Assembly (NCBI GenBank): GCA_033439265.1
Contig: JAVTVX010000021.1
Span: 16,085,001-16,149,000 of the forward strand
Origin: Dillenia suffruticosa
Lineage: Eukaryota; Streptophyta; Magnoliopsida; Dilleniales; Dilleniaceae
Direction: 5' to 3'
Length of the DNA stretch: 64,000 nucleotides
Positions 36,261-48,300 of the stretch are shown here, piece by piece; positions within the stretch are counted from its first letter, which is position 1; each line of letters begins with the position of its first letter. The notes beneath the pieces were generated by a model, which did no database searches, was not told the origin of the DNA, and saw only the letters and a program-made list of their open reading frames with translations. Both the position numbers and the translations under genes were made by a program.

Positions 36261-39200
36261 TAAACATGTGCTTGGGTCAGTTTGGACCCGAAAACAGGCC
36301 AGTCGGCCCGAAAAAGTTCGGCCTGAGAACCGAACCGGAGCTATAATAACCCGGCCCGACCCCGAACCGGGTACTGTAGCAGGCCGGGCCGGTTCACAAG
36401 ATTTTGGAACCAGGCACGGAACCGGCCCGGCCCGGCAGGTTCCAACGGTTCCAACAGCTCTTTTTTTTAATTTTTGAATTTTTTTCAATTTTACTCCTCC
36501 CAACAGCTATAAAACAGATAGTTTTGAAGTTATTTTGGTCCATAAGGTCAAAAAATTTTCCTATAAATACCTTACACCCTATTTCTAAAATCTTCACAAC
36601 AAAATATATATCTCTCTCACATCTACATTCTCTCAATATTACTACATTCTCTCAATTTTCATTACTATTTCCATTATCATTTACTTTTCACCATTTTTAC
36701 AATTTTTTATATAATTTTCATTACTATTTTCTACACCATTTCCATTATTCTTATTTTCATCATTTCCATTATCCTTATTTCCACCAATTTACACCTCATT
36801 TTCATTATCTACATTTTCCACCATTATCCTTATTTCCATCATTTTATTCATTAAACACATTTTCATTAAACACATTCTCAAATTTATATTCTAAACTTTT
36901 GTGAAATCCATTGACTCAGTATGTAACGGCATAGCATGTTTAGAAAAGTTCTATCTGGGGGCAACTAATTGTTGAAAGAAAGAGATACTTAAGCGAAAAC
37001 AGACAAACTCCACCTCTTACTTGGGAAGTTTCCTGATACTCTTGTTACAGAATGGTCTGGGTGGAGAAGGGAGGGTTATAAATTTTCTACGACCTTCAAC
37101 ATTGATCAAGATTTGGCAAGATTTCAAGTTTGTGAACTCAAATTCAAGATTTTGTGAAAAACAATTGCGATATCCGTCAAGTCGGTACATTTAATTTTTT
37201 TGCATCTTTATTTTCTTGCATTTGCATTACATTTGCATTACTTTTTTTAAAAAATTAAATCTTAAAATTTTTTTAAAAAATTTAATTTGAAATTTCCTTT
37301 TAAAAATTTAATCGTATATTTTATTTTAAAAATTTATTCTTAATTTTTTAATAAAATGACCGGAACACACTCTTCTCAATTTTCTCAACAATCTCCTCTT
37401 CCTCCATTTTTTTTTCAAAATAAAATTCCCGATAATATAGATATTGAAATTCTTTTAAAAAAAAAACTGAATCTAGTAACACAGAATCTAACACAATATA
37501 GACTAAAAAAAATAATATTAATATATGGACATTTTTTTAGAAAAAAAAATGAAAAACAAAAAGCAATTTGTAAAATTTGTCATTAAAAATATAAATTTTT
37601 TAAGGATTGGGGGTAGGCACACTTAGAAGACACTTAATTAATAATCATCCAGATAAATTATCACAAACAAGACAAATACAAATTGTTACAGAAGGAGGTA
37701 ATATAACTGTTACATTTAAATATAATTCGGATAAAGAAAAAATTTGACAAATATAATGGCTAGCAAGAAAAAAATTATCACTTAACATAGTTGCATGTCC
37801 CGTATTTGAAAAATATATACAAAAATATTTAAAACCCGATTATAAAAAAACGTAGTAGAAGATCCGGTAGGAGAAGATCATTAGATAAATATCAAAAATT
37901 AAAAAATGGTATAATTACATAATTTATGATTAGTGATTGTAAATTTCATTAACTTTGGATAATTGGAAAAATGAACATAAAAAAGAATATTATATTGTAG
38001 TAACATGTCATTGGATAAATAATTCATGGTATTTAGAAAAAAGAATTTTATTTTTTCAACGTTGGGAATTTTCACATTCCGGTGCACATATAGTTAGAAT
38101 AATTTCAAATGTTGTTTATGACTATGGAATAAATGATAGAATTTTTTCTATTTCATTTGATAATATTTCGACTAATACTATTGCGATTAATGGTTTAAAA
38201 AATTCTTTAAATACAATTTTAAATAGAACTTTTTTTCATGTTAAATGTGCATGTCATATAATTAATTTATGTGTTAATGATGGTTTAGCAATGGGAGAAC
38301 TATTTTTAAAATTTATTCACGATTTAATTTATCAAATAAGAAATTTTTCTGCAAAAACCCAAGAAATTAGACAATTATGTTTGTTACATAATAAAAAATT
38401 TAAAAAATTTAAAAAATTTAAAATGGAATTTGACACTATGTGGAATTCAACATATGATATGTTACAAGATGTACTTCCTTTTCAATATATTTTAATTGAA
38501 TTTGAAAATTCAAATTACGAATATGGTTTTATTGATAATAACGTTTTCGATTTTGTATTTACACTTACTAAATTATTGAAAATTTTTTATTTATATACAA
38601 ATTTATTTTTTGGATATTATTATCCAACTACTCATTTAATGTTACCAAATCTTTATAAAATTATTTATGTATTTAATGAATTTGAAAATGAAGAAAAATT
38701 TGGTGAAATTGTTTTTTCTATGAAAACAAAATTTTGAAAATATTATGAAAAAATTCAAATTTTATATTTAATTGCAAGTGTATTAGATCCACGTGTTAAA
38801 GTTGAAGGTGCTGAAATGTTAATAGATTATTTTGCACAAGTTTTTCCATTAGAAGCGTCTATTAACTCATATTTTTTAAAACAACAAATATCTCATATTT
38901 TACAAATAATATTTGAACTATATGAAAAGAAAAAAAAATAATTTAAATACTAATAATGTAGGTAGTAGTAGTAGTAATAACTCTCAATCATTTTCATTTT
39001 CATTTAATCCCTTACACATGTTAAGAAAAAAAAAAAGAATTTCATCATCATTATTTAATGAATTACTTTTATATAAACAAACATCTAGATTAAAAGTTTT
39101 TGATAATGCAGATTTATCTGATATATTAGGTTGGTGGAAAAATAATGTATCGTATTATCCAATTTTGGTCCAAGTGACTAAAGATATACTAACCCCTCCG

Positions 39201-39888
39201 GTATTCACAGTGCTATCGGAAAGTGCTTTTAGTACAGGTGGTCGAATGTTAACCGAAAAACGTACAAATTTAGCAGACGACACTTTAGAAACCTTAATTT
39301 GTATTAAAAATTGGAAAAATGCGGAAAAAAGAATGCAAAGAATCATGAAAGTCTCGGAAAATGATGAAAAAGAAGTAGAAGAATAATAATAATAATAATA
39401 ATGTAACAAAAAAAATCTAAATAATGTAACAAAAAAAAATTAGTGGATTTTAAAATCCAAATGATGAGTTTGATAGTGGACTTACATCGAATTTGATGGA
39501 ATCACTCTAAAAATTTTGTATCTCTAATTTTTAATTTATTTTTTTATAAAATATGAATTAAAAAAAACAAAATAAATAAATAAATTATTACAAGAAAATA
39601 AAAAACAAAACAACAACAAAGTTATAAAAAATGGAGTTACAAAAATAAAATAGAATTAAAAAAAAGAATTACAAAAAAAAGATAAAAAAAGGGCAATAGA
39701 AAAAAAAAATTCGGGCCGAACCGGGCCCGCGATTCAGGTTCAGAGGGCCGGGCCGATTCAACTTAAAAAAAATTTGGAACCGGCCCGGCCCGGACTGGCC
39801 TAGGAACCGCAGCCAACTCGGCCCGCGGTTCCAGGAACTGCCCTTGAACCGGACCGGGCCAGCCCGACCCGGCCCGGTTACAACACTA
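36261..39888 (+). mobile_element. hAT DNA transposon, 3.6 kb, degenerate
   Basis: Flanked by an exact 8-bp duplication ATTTGAGA (36253-36260 and 39889-39896), the hAT hallmark. The related LINE copy at 2669-2676 shows the single-copy empty site. Both ends carry dense subterminal motifs of the GGCCCGG/CCGGGCC type (36290-36450 and 39715-39880), as in several plant hAT families. Terminal inverted repeats are short and eroded (TAAACATGTGC versus TAGTGTTGTAA). A broken transposase lies inside. Confidence 0.9.
37356..39386 (+). pseudogene. hAT transposase remnant
   Basis: Pieces in order: an N-terminal BED-finger-like segment at 37356-37586 (GHFFRKKNEKQKAICKICH); the catalytic RNase H-like core at 37955-38737, including SFDNISTNTIAI and HVKCACHIINLCV; and the C-terminal dimerisation domain at 38913-39386 (DILGWWKNN, SESAFSTGGRMLTEKRTNLA). 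Stops and frameshifts separate them (near 37590-37900 and 38737-38913), so no full transposase can be made. Confidence 0.88.
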
Positions 39889-39896
39889 ATTTGAGA

Positions 39897-41110
39897 AACA
39901 AATTTGAAAAAGATAGAGAAAAGAAAAATGAAATTAAAAAAAATAAAAGAAAAATAAATAAATCAATAGAAAAATATCTAATATATATTGCTTTAATTTG
40001 TACAGATTCTCATATGTCGTCCATTCATATCCAAGACTATTTTCTTTTCTAATCCCTTAGTTTCTATATCTTTGCGGATAAATTACACCCAAATTTTTAG
40101 CGGTTTATTTCTATATTTTTCTAAATCTCCTATACGGTTCTCCTAACCGGTGCATTTTTAGGTTTTATTTGCACATGTCCAAACTAGCTCAGACGACACA
40201 CTCTCATCTTATCCACAATTGAACTAATTTCCCACTTATTTCGAATCTCTTCATTTCTAATTTTATCTCTTCTAACTTTTCCACACATCCACATAAATAT
40301 TTTCATTTCTATTACAGCCATCTTTTGTTCTTATTGTTGTTTAATAACCCAACACTCAGTACCATACAATAGTGTAGGTCTAACCGCGGTTCTATAAAAC
40401 TTTCCCTTCAAATGCAATAGTATCGTGCGATCTCAAAAAACTCTGGATCCCCTTCTCCATTTCATCCGATCCGCTTAAATCTTATGGTTCACATCTCTAT
40501 CTATATTGTCATCATTTTGAATGATAGAATTTAGATATTTAAATCGTTCACTTTTTGATACATCTTGCTCATCTAATCTGATCGTTTCTTCATCATTCCA
40601 ATGACTGTCGCTAAACCTATATCTCATATATTCGGTTTTCGATTTATTCAATCTAAACCCCCTGGATTTTAGTGTAAGTTTTCATAACTCCAATTTACAC
40701 TAGCACTCTCCCTAGTTTTATCAACTAGCACTATATCATCTGCGAAAAACATATACTATGATATTTTATTTTGGATATTTTTTATAATTTCGTCTATCAC
40801 TATTACAAAGAGGAGGGGACTTACTACCGAATATTGATGGAGTCCAATGTTCATGGGCAAATTATCGTTCAAACCCCCATAAGTTTTCACGCCGGTTATA
40901 ACTCTCTCATACATATCTCTAATGAGATTAATGTATCTCAAGAATATCCATTTTCTCATCAGCGCCCACCACAATAAGTTTCTAGGAAATCTATCATATG
41001 CTTTTTTTAGGTTAATAAAAACCATATGTAAGTCTCTCGTCTGTATTTTAAATTTCTTCATCAGATATCTTAACAAGTGTATTGTTTTCATGGTGGATCT
41101 TCCTAACAAT
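39897..41110 (-). mobile_element. RTE-like LINE fragment with reverse transcriptase
   Basis: Minus-strand RT: GRSTMKTIHLLRYLMKKFKI, RDLHMVFINLKKAYDRFPRN and IGLHQYSVVSPLLFVIVIDE at 41109-40756. Towards the 3' side there is LYGTECWVIK-like and WMCGKVRRDKIRNE-like sequence (about 40390-40200). The 3' tail continues on the other side of the hAT at about 36225-36252. Frames are interrupted. Another copy of the same family is at 2650-3300. Confidence 0.8.
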
Positions 41111-41114
41111 CTAT

Positions 41115-41216
41115 TTGTTAAGATATCTGATATAGAAATTTAAAGTACAGAAAAGAGACATATATATGGTATTCATTGATTTAAAAAAAACATATGATAA
41201 GGTTCTTAGAAATTTA
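41115..41216 (+). repeat. Inverted duplicate of LINE RT sequence (palindrome arm)
   Basis: The plus strand encodes RDIYMVFIDLKKTYDKVLRN, an inverted version of the RT block read on the minus strand at 40974-41076. The arms are about 102 bp with a 38-bp spacer. Confidence 0.8.
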
Positions 41217-41787
41217 TAAATATAAATAAATAAAATCAAAACAATTAGTTCATCACACGAAAAATGTAATATTAAATAAATTAAATGAATTTAATAAATA
41301 AAATAATTACATGATACTTTATGGGAACCAGATGGGATCATATCAAATCAAATCAATTCCTCCATGGTTCAATTAAAATATATTTATATAAAAGTTAGAC
41401 AAAATTTATATTTATTTAATTTAACATTTATTTGGTTATATAATATTGTTAAAAGGTGTTGTGTAAGGTCCAAATACAGTTTAAAAAAATTTTATTTAAT
41501 TTAAAATATATTTGTTCTCACTATGATTTATATCAAATCGAATCGAGTCAAATCAAATCAATTTCCACTATAATTCAATTAAAATATATTTATTCAAAAT
41601 TATACAAAATTGATATTAATTTAATTTAAAATTTATTTAGTTATATTATATTATTTAATAAAAAAGGTGTTATGTAAGGTCTGCACACAATTTAAAAAAA
41701 AAAGAAAATAAAATTCAAAACCCTTTTCTCTTGATACAATTAAGCTACTAATTCAATCCCAAAAGAATTAAAATAAACAAATCTATC

Positions 41788-41940
41788 AAGGGACACTCTA
41801 CTCCCTTAATCAAATATCTTGGATTCGAGACATGGAAATGAAGAAAAAGAACTTGGGAGAGTCAATCCCAAAAAATGAATCCCACAGTATTCGAACCGGA
41901 TTAGTCGGGTGAAACCCGAATACCGATAGTGAAAAAAAAA
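41788..41940 (+). mobile_element. tRNA-derived SINE, copy 2
   Basis: Shares CTTGGGAGAG, CGAACCGGATTAGTCGGGT and an A tail with copy 1. It sits between AAACAAATCT and CTCTCT, which are adjacent in the promoter at 45160-45180, so that promoter preserves the empty site. Confidence 0.65.
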
Positions 41941-42049
41941 ATCTCTCTCTCTCTCTCTCTCTGGACTATTGAAAAATGCTCTATTCGGGTCGTGCTGAAT
42001 TGCAATACACAAGTAAATGAAGAGACTGAAAAGAATTTAATTGATTTTC

Positions 42050-42085
<36 letters not shown>

Positions 42086-42462
42086 CCTCCCTTTCCCTCT
42101 CCCTCTCCCTCTCCCTCTCCCTCTTTCTCTAATGTATTAGAGGTTAAAACTAAGTAAATAAATACAAATATTTAGTTTGAATGCTAATTATAATTTTTTT
42201 TAAAAAAAATTATTATTAAAACTCTATCAAATAATCAATTGTAAAATCCCGATAATAATTTAATTTTGAGATAAGTTATTTATTACTATTGAATGTTTAA
42301 TGTCATGATTGGCCAAATACCCTAATGAATTGCAATACATTTGTCATTTCTTTTAGGCAATATTAACTTGGGAGACAATAGATTCACATTTAACGATAAA
42401 AATCGTAATTTTTTTGGTTTCAAATTGTGAACATAGAGTCTTAACAAAGGTTTCAATCTTTG

Positions 42463-42541
42463 TCAATGAATTATAACTCAATTGGTATTATTTCTCATTC
42501 CTTTATAAAAAGTCTCGACCTCAAGCACCCAAAAAAAAAAG
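42463..42541 (+). mobile_element. Short SINE-like insertion with flanking duplication
   Basis: About 80 bp with a box-A-like AACTCAATTGGTA, a TCTCGACCTCAAG block and an A10 tail, flanked by AGGTTTCAATCTTTG at 42448-42462 and 42542-42556. The paralogous site near 20045 has one copy of that flank. Confidence 0.55.
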
Positions 42542-42556
42542 AGGTTTCAATCTTTG

Positions 42557-44800
42557 ACATAGAATATTAATTTTTATGTAAGGTAGGCCAAAAGTCCAAA
42601 TCTCTAGCCCAAATCGTTTGTCATACCATTTCTTGCAAGAAAAACTAATTAATGTCTTTTAAGCAAAATTAAATTTTAACTAAAGTCACAATCCAAAGGA
42701 TGGTTTGGGGAATAATTAGTGATTCCTTAAAGCTAGCTACTACCAACACTTAAAAAATTAGCCAAAAAAAAAAATAATAGGAATTAGGTGTAGGTTTGGA
42801 GGGCGAAATAAGGAAAAAATGGCATCGAAGAATTAAAATTATTCCGATTCTTATTAAAAAAAAGTAATTCTATATATTACTTATGAGATTTAGTAAATTT
42901 GAATAATATCGATTCAAATTATTCAAGTATTACTTATCACTATTCAGGTATGAGCATATAGATACACATACTTATATGCATATATAGGTAGTGAAATTAA
43001 GAATTTATTTTAGTGGGAATAGAATATAGCATGTCAAGGTAGTTAGGCCTGACATTTCAAAATAAATAGCATTATAAAGATCTTAGTGATATTTTCAAAT
43101 TTTTTAAAAAATATTTTTTTATAATTTTAGTGATATTTCTAAAATTTTTACTGATATTTGCTAAAAATATATATATTAAATTTTTTCACAATTTTAGTGG
43201 GGTGTCCGACGCCACTATGTAAGAATTGTATTTTTCATAAGTTGTACCAAAATATAAATAATAAATAATAAATATTTCCAATAATCAGCTTGCAAAACAT
43301 AGAAGGTCTTACTCTAAACCCGAGTCTATTATAGTGAAGAGGAAGATTGGTACCATTTGAACCAAAACTCATTGGCTTAAGGTTGATAAAGATCGATAGA
43401 TTTGTTGAAGAACCCATGCATTTTGAGAATTTGTATTTTAATTTTAATTTTATTATTATTATTTTAACAACATGGGGTCCTTGCTCAACCATTGAAACCA
43501 AAATTCTTGAAGTGAGGCATTCAAATAAGATCATTAACTTTCCATGGGAATTTTTTTTTTTTTTTTTGGGCCACATACTATAGGCCAAAAGGATAATGTT
43601 ATCTTTTTCTCCCCAATAAACAAAGGGATTGCATGAGCAATGAAGAACTGTTTAGATAGCATTAAGTAGGAATTGTTTGCTAAATCCAAAGGTAAGTGTT
43701 GCGTCAAATTAGGTTAAACCTAATAAAACCCACTTCACATTCTATCGATTACATATTTCGTCATGGTCCATGCCTCACCGACGGTGACTTGTTCGTGGAT
43801 TTGAATGATATCATGATAGGCATTTGGTTGGTTTGTTTTTTTTTTTGTTTTTTTTTTTAAATAAATAAATAAATACCTGGTCGAGATTTAAGTTATTTTT
43901 GGAACTGAAATCAAAATTAGAATCAGAATATTTAAAGAACCATTCAATTAGAATCTAAAGACAAATCATAAAAAAAAACCATAAAATAATTATGAGGACT
44001 ATAAAAGACATGAATAATTTAAAAACTCCGCAAAAATAAAAAAAGTTAAAATTAAATCAAAGCAAAATATTAATCAGAAATTAATCGGGTTTACAATCAT
44101 AATTGAATTGAAATTATCCTGTTTTAGAATCAAAATTAAAACCATAATCTTGGGATTCTTTTTCCTTTTTTTTTTTTTTTCATGCCAAACCACTTGATTT
44201 GATTATAATATGATTTGAAATCTAGGGCATGATCGTTTTACTAATTTTTCATTATTATGCACACAAATTTGTTAAGAAGAATAACATTAATTGTATGAAA
44301 AAACATGAATATCCTAAATTTAATATCGTGTGATTTTAGTTTAATCATTTTCTATCACTGCCACACATTGCGACCATTTTCAAAAATTTTAATTAAAATC
44401 GGATGGCTTTTATGAATATATTAATATATCGAATCAGATTAAAATTTATTTTGGTTATAATAATTGATTTTTTTTATTTATAGAAAAAATTCAAATTCAA
44501 AACATTTAAGAAAAAAAAAAGATGATACCTATTAGACAATTGATTTTTAATAATTATGATTATGGTTATTCGATCATTATATTTAATATATAAAAATTAT
44601 TTTATTTCTAATTATATAGAAGTTATGTAAGATAATTTTTATTTGAATATATTCAAATAAAAATTTGAAAATATTCAATCCAATTTTATTAATTATAATA
44701 GATGATAAATAAGTATGGCCAGTAAACATATACCAATTAATCGAACCAATTGATTCAATTAAATACTTGGGTTTTATTTTTATAAAAAAGGTGACATTTT
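42557..44800. other. Gene-free AT-rich stretch
   Basis: About 2.2 kb with poly-A/T runs and no convincing coding sequence or element. Small frames at 43235-43588 on both strands look accidental. Confidence 0.5.
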
Positions 44801-45170
44801 TAATATTTAAAAACCAATATTTTAAATTGTTTTATTTATTTGCTCTCTTTATTATATGATTTTAAACTATAAATTATAAATGAAAAGTTATTTCAGTAAA
44901 TAAAATAAATAAAATTAAAATAGTCAATTCATAGACAAAAAATATTAGATAAATTTAATAAATAAAATAATTATATTATAGTTTATATAGAAATATTTTG
45001 ATAATTTCATAGAATCAGATTTAATAGTATTATTTAATTAAAAAGGTGTTTTGTGAGGTCCACACACGTCGTTTAAAAAGGGGGGGGGGGGAAAAACAAA
45101 CCCCCAAAACCCTCTTCCTTAAATACCATTAAGCCACTAATTCAATCCCAAAAGAATTAAAATAAACAAA

Positions 45171-45223
<53 letters not shown>
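45171..45223. repeat. (CT)n in the 5' leader of the acetyltransferase gene
   Basis: About 50 bp of CT with one interruption, plus a second CT tract at 45307-45331 just before the ATG. Confidence 0.9.
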
Positions 45224-45225
<2 letters not shown>

Positions 45226-45332
45226 TAAAAAACCCTCCATTCGTGTTGCGTTGAATTGCAACACAATGCAAGTAAATCAAGCGATGAAAAGAGTCGATTG
45301 ATTTTCAAGCTCTCTCCCTCTCTCTCTCTCTA

Positions 45333-48300
45333 ATGGCGGATTACGGTCCGCTGCACACGAATGAAGCAGCGCTCGAAGAACAACCGATACCGCCGTCGCC
45401 GCCGGCGAAATTATCCAGTCCTCCACCTTTGAAGAAATCTCCGCGCGTTGCTTCTCTCGATGTCTTTCGCGGTCTCTCTGTCTTCGTATGTCTCTTTCTC
45501 TACATTGCTTTTTTTTTGTTGATACTTTGATTGATTATAATGCATTATGTGATTGTTTTGCACAATGTGATTGTCTCCCTCTTTCTGTTTGTTTTGAAGA
45601 GCTATTGTTTAGTCAAATTTTGGATTTTTTCTTTTCTGTAAATTCTGTTGACGACAAAATCTCGCTTAATTCTGTTCTCTCTTCTCTCTCTCTCTCTCTC
45701 TCTCTCCTCCCCCGATTTTTATGCATTGGTTACGAAGATATTTTAAATGCATTTTTTTGGAGGAAATGTGTATTTATTTGTTTTAATTTGATTATGTTAA
45801 TTTATTTATCTAATTTTTTTCTGTTTGTTTTGATTTATTGAAGTGATCAAGCAAAATTTCGATTCTCTCTCTCTCTCTCTCGGGTAAATTTTGTGGAAAG
45901 CAACATCTCTCTCTATGGTACACGAATGTTTGTTGTTGATGAATGGTTTTAGGGGAAAAGATTTAAAACAAGCAAATAAAACCCTTCTATTTTTGGCGAT
46001 ATTTTGGATTCTAAGACATTAGATTCAATGTTAAATGGGAGTTTGAATGATAGAATTGGATACCAAATTCTGATTTGTTGTGGAAAAAAATGCAAAATTT
46101 TTAGTAAGCCACCACCAATTATTGAATATGGATTTCTATTACATTAAAAAAAAATAATGTTTGAGGGAAAAAAAATGGGGGTTTGAATGTGGTATCTCTA
46201 ACTGAATACAAATTATCGTTTGTTGTAAAAAAAAATGCAAAAATCTCCGGTAAACCCGCTTGGATGTGGACTTTATGACATTAAAAATCCATATTTGAAG
46301 AAAAAAAATGGGTCTTCAGAAATAATTGTTATGGTGACCCACGATTAATTTGTAGTAACCCACGACTAATTATTGGATGTGGATTAAATCCCAATTATGA
46401 TTTGTTGGAAAAAGAAATTGCAAAATTTGTAGTAACCCATGATTGATTGTTGGATGTCAATTCTGTATGCTGATTACAATTTTGATTGATTAGAAGTAGA
46501 ATGTTAACTCCAATCTTGTAATTTCTTGTTATGCAGCACTTCACTTATTTTTGTTTCTCCACTTTGCAAGGAAAATAATTTACTTTTCATTTTTTTTTTA
46601 TATAAATTGTTTGATTTCTGGAACTAAAGTTGGTAGAGGGTTTAATGTTTGTTGCATTTCATGGTATGGAAACGTGACATCATCGGTTATTCAGAAAACT
46701 TATGATGATGCTATCGCCTTTCCATTTCTTTTTCTCTTTGACATGCTTGGGCGGAAATTTTATCCTGTTTTTCTGTTTTTATAATTCCTTTTTTACCTTC
46801 TATCCATCTAATAGTATCATTTGTAGTTTGTTAGAATTTATGAGGGATTAAAAGAAAAGGGCATGATATAGGATGATGGGAAATCGATTTAAACGGACTC
46901 TTTTGCTAATACTTGTGTTTATATTCAAAAATTAGTGTGACATCTTTTTCTTTCTTTTGGTGTTGTAATTAAATAAGAAGATTACTTTATGGATAGATCG
47001 ATCAAAATGTAAATGGGATTGGTAACATGGTGCAACAAGATTTTCTAGTTTAACCAATTTGGTGGATTGAGACAACTTCAAAATTCTTACTTTACCGGAT
47101 GGTCAAAGCATAGTCCTCATTGGGATTTTCACGGTTGCCCAAGAGAGAGACTCAAACTTCATTTATGCTACTAGAACAAGATGAGCAGATGAAGGATCTT
47201 AGCACACCAAGCCACTATGTTCAATGCTTGTTTTGGAGATTTTATTTTCTTGATAGGAAAACAAATGACAAATCTTTCATAGGTACATAGACCCGTGATG
47301 TCAAACTAAAGCATATTCTTTCAAGCATTGATTTATGTTTTTATGGTAGAGTGATCAATTAGAGTTTAATGCTCCCTGTGCTCTTTTTATATAAGACTAA
47401 CAGTGCCCAATTCTCTGCCTCCAGCTCATGATTTTGGTGGATTATATGGGCCCAATTCTTCCAGTTATAGGTCACACACCTTGGAATGGTGTACACTTGG
47501 CAGATTTTGTGATGCCCTTTTTTCTTTTTGTAGCTGGAGTCTCTCTCGCACTTGTCTACAAGGTAATATGCTGAATAATGTAAGATCTTATGATAAGAAT
47601 GTGATGATTTAATGGTACCTTCAATCTTATTTTTCTAAGCCATATGGTGATCAATCTTATACCTCTTATAAGTACTTGATAATCACTCTTTGTGATTATC
47701 TATCCAAATTGCTCTCTCGAGTATAAAAACATTTGCCTTTTTCTTACAAAATTTTCAGAAAGTACCAAACCAAATGGATGCTTCTTGGAAGGCAATGCTT
47801 AGGGCGCTTAAACTTTTTCTACTAGGGGTGTTTCTTCAAGGTAACATTGCTCACACCTGCATATTTGGTTTTTCATGTCTAAAATATTTCAGTCACAAAC
47901 CTGCAAGAATGGTCCAGGACTTGAATTAGAATAGTTGAATCTCTTTGTAGCAGCAAAGTCTTCAAGTATTTTAATTTTGACTACAGGATGCAAATGTTGT
48001 CCTTCAGCAGTACTCAAAAGGCTCAATTAATTGATCCCAGTAAACTGAACAATTTTTCAGCCTTATATGTTAAAACTGTTACCATGTATATTAAAGTTCA
48101 TGTAGTTGTGATCTTGATAATTAGTGAGAGAAGATTGACCTGACACAGTTGGGTGTTCCATGAAAATGATTTAGTAGTTGCACTGCATGTGCTATGATAG
48201 GTAGGGAGAGTTGAAACAAGGCTAGGAGAGCTGCTTCGGTTCTAGGGCACTTGGGTACTTCTGTCAGAGCATCACTGAAACTACACAAAGAATGGTGTTA

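Larger units (their letters stand above)
36110..42137 (+). repeat. Displaced copy of the acetyltransferase promoter, split by a LINE and hAT
   Basis: About 36120-36220 and 41215-42137 together match 44830-45341 upstream of the acetyltransferase gene. Shared blocks include TTATTTGCTCTCTTTATTA, AAAAGGTGTT...TGTAAGGTC, CTAATTCAATCCCAAAAGAA and TGAATTGCAA. The copy runs through the CT-rich 5' leader to CTCTAATG and then breaks: the real gene continues GCGGAT, this copy TATTAG. It carries a LINE (with hAT inside) and a SINE. Confidence 0.75.

Noticed and set aside
36268-36504. Pro/Gly/Arg-rich frames on both strands near 36.3 kb
   Set aside because: Translation of the GC-rich subterminal repeats of the hAT element.
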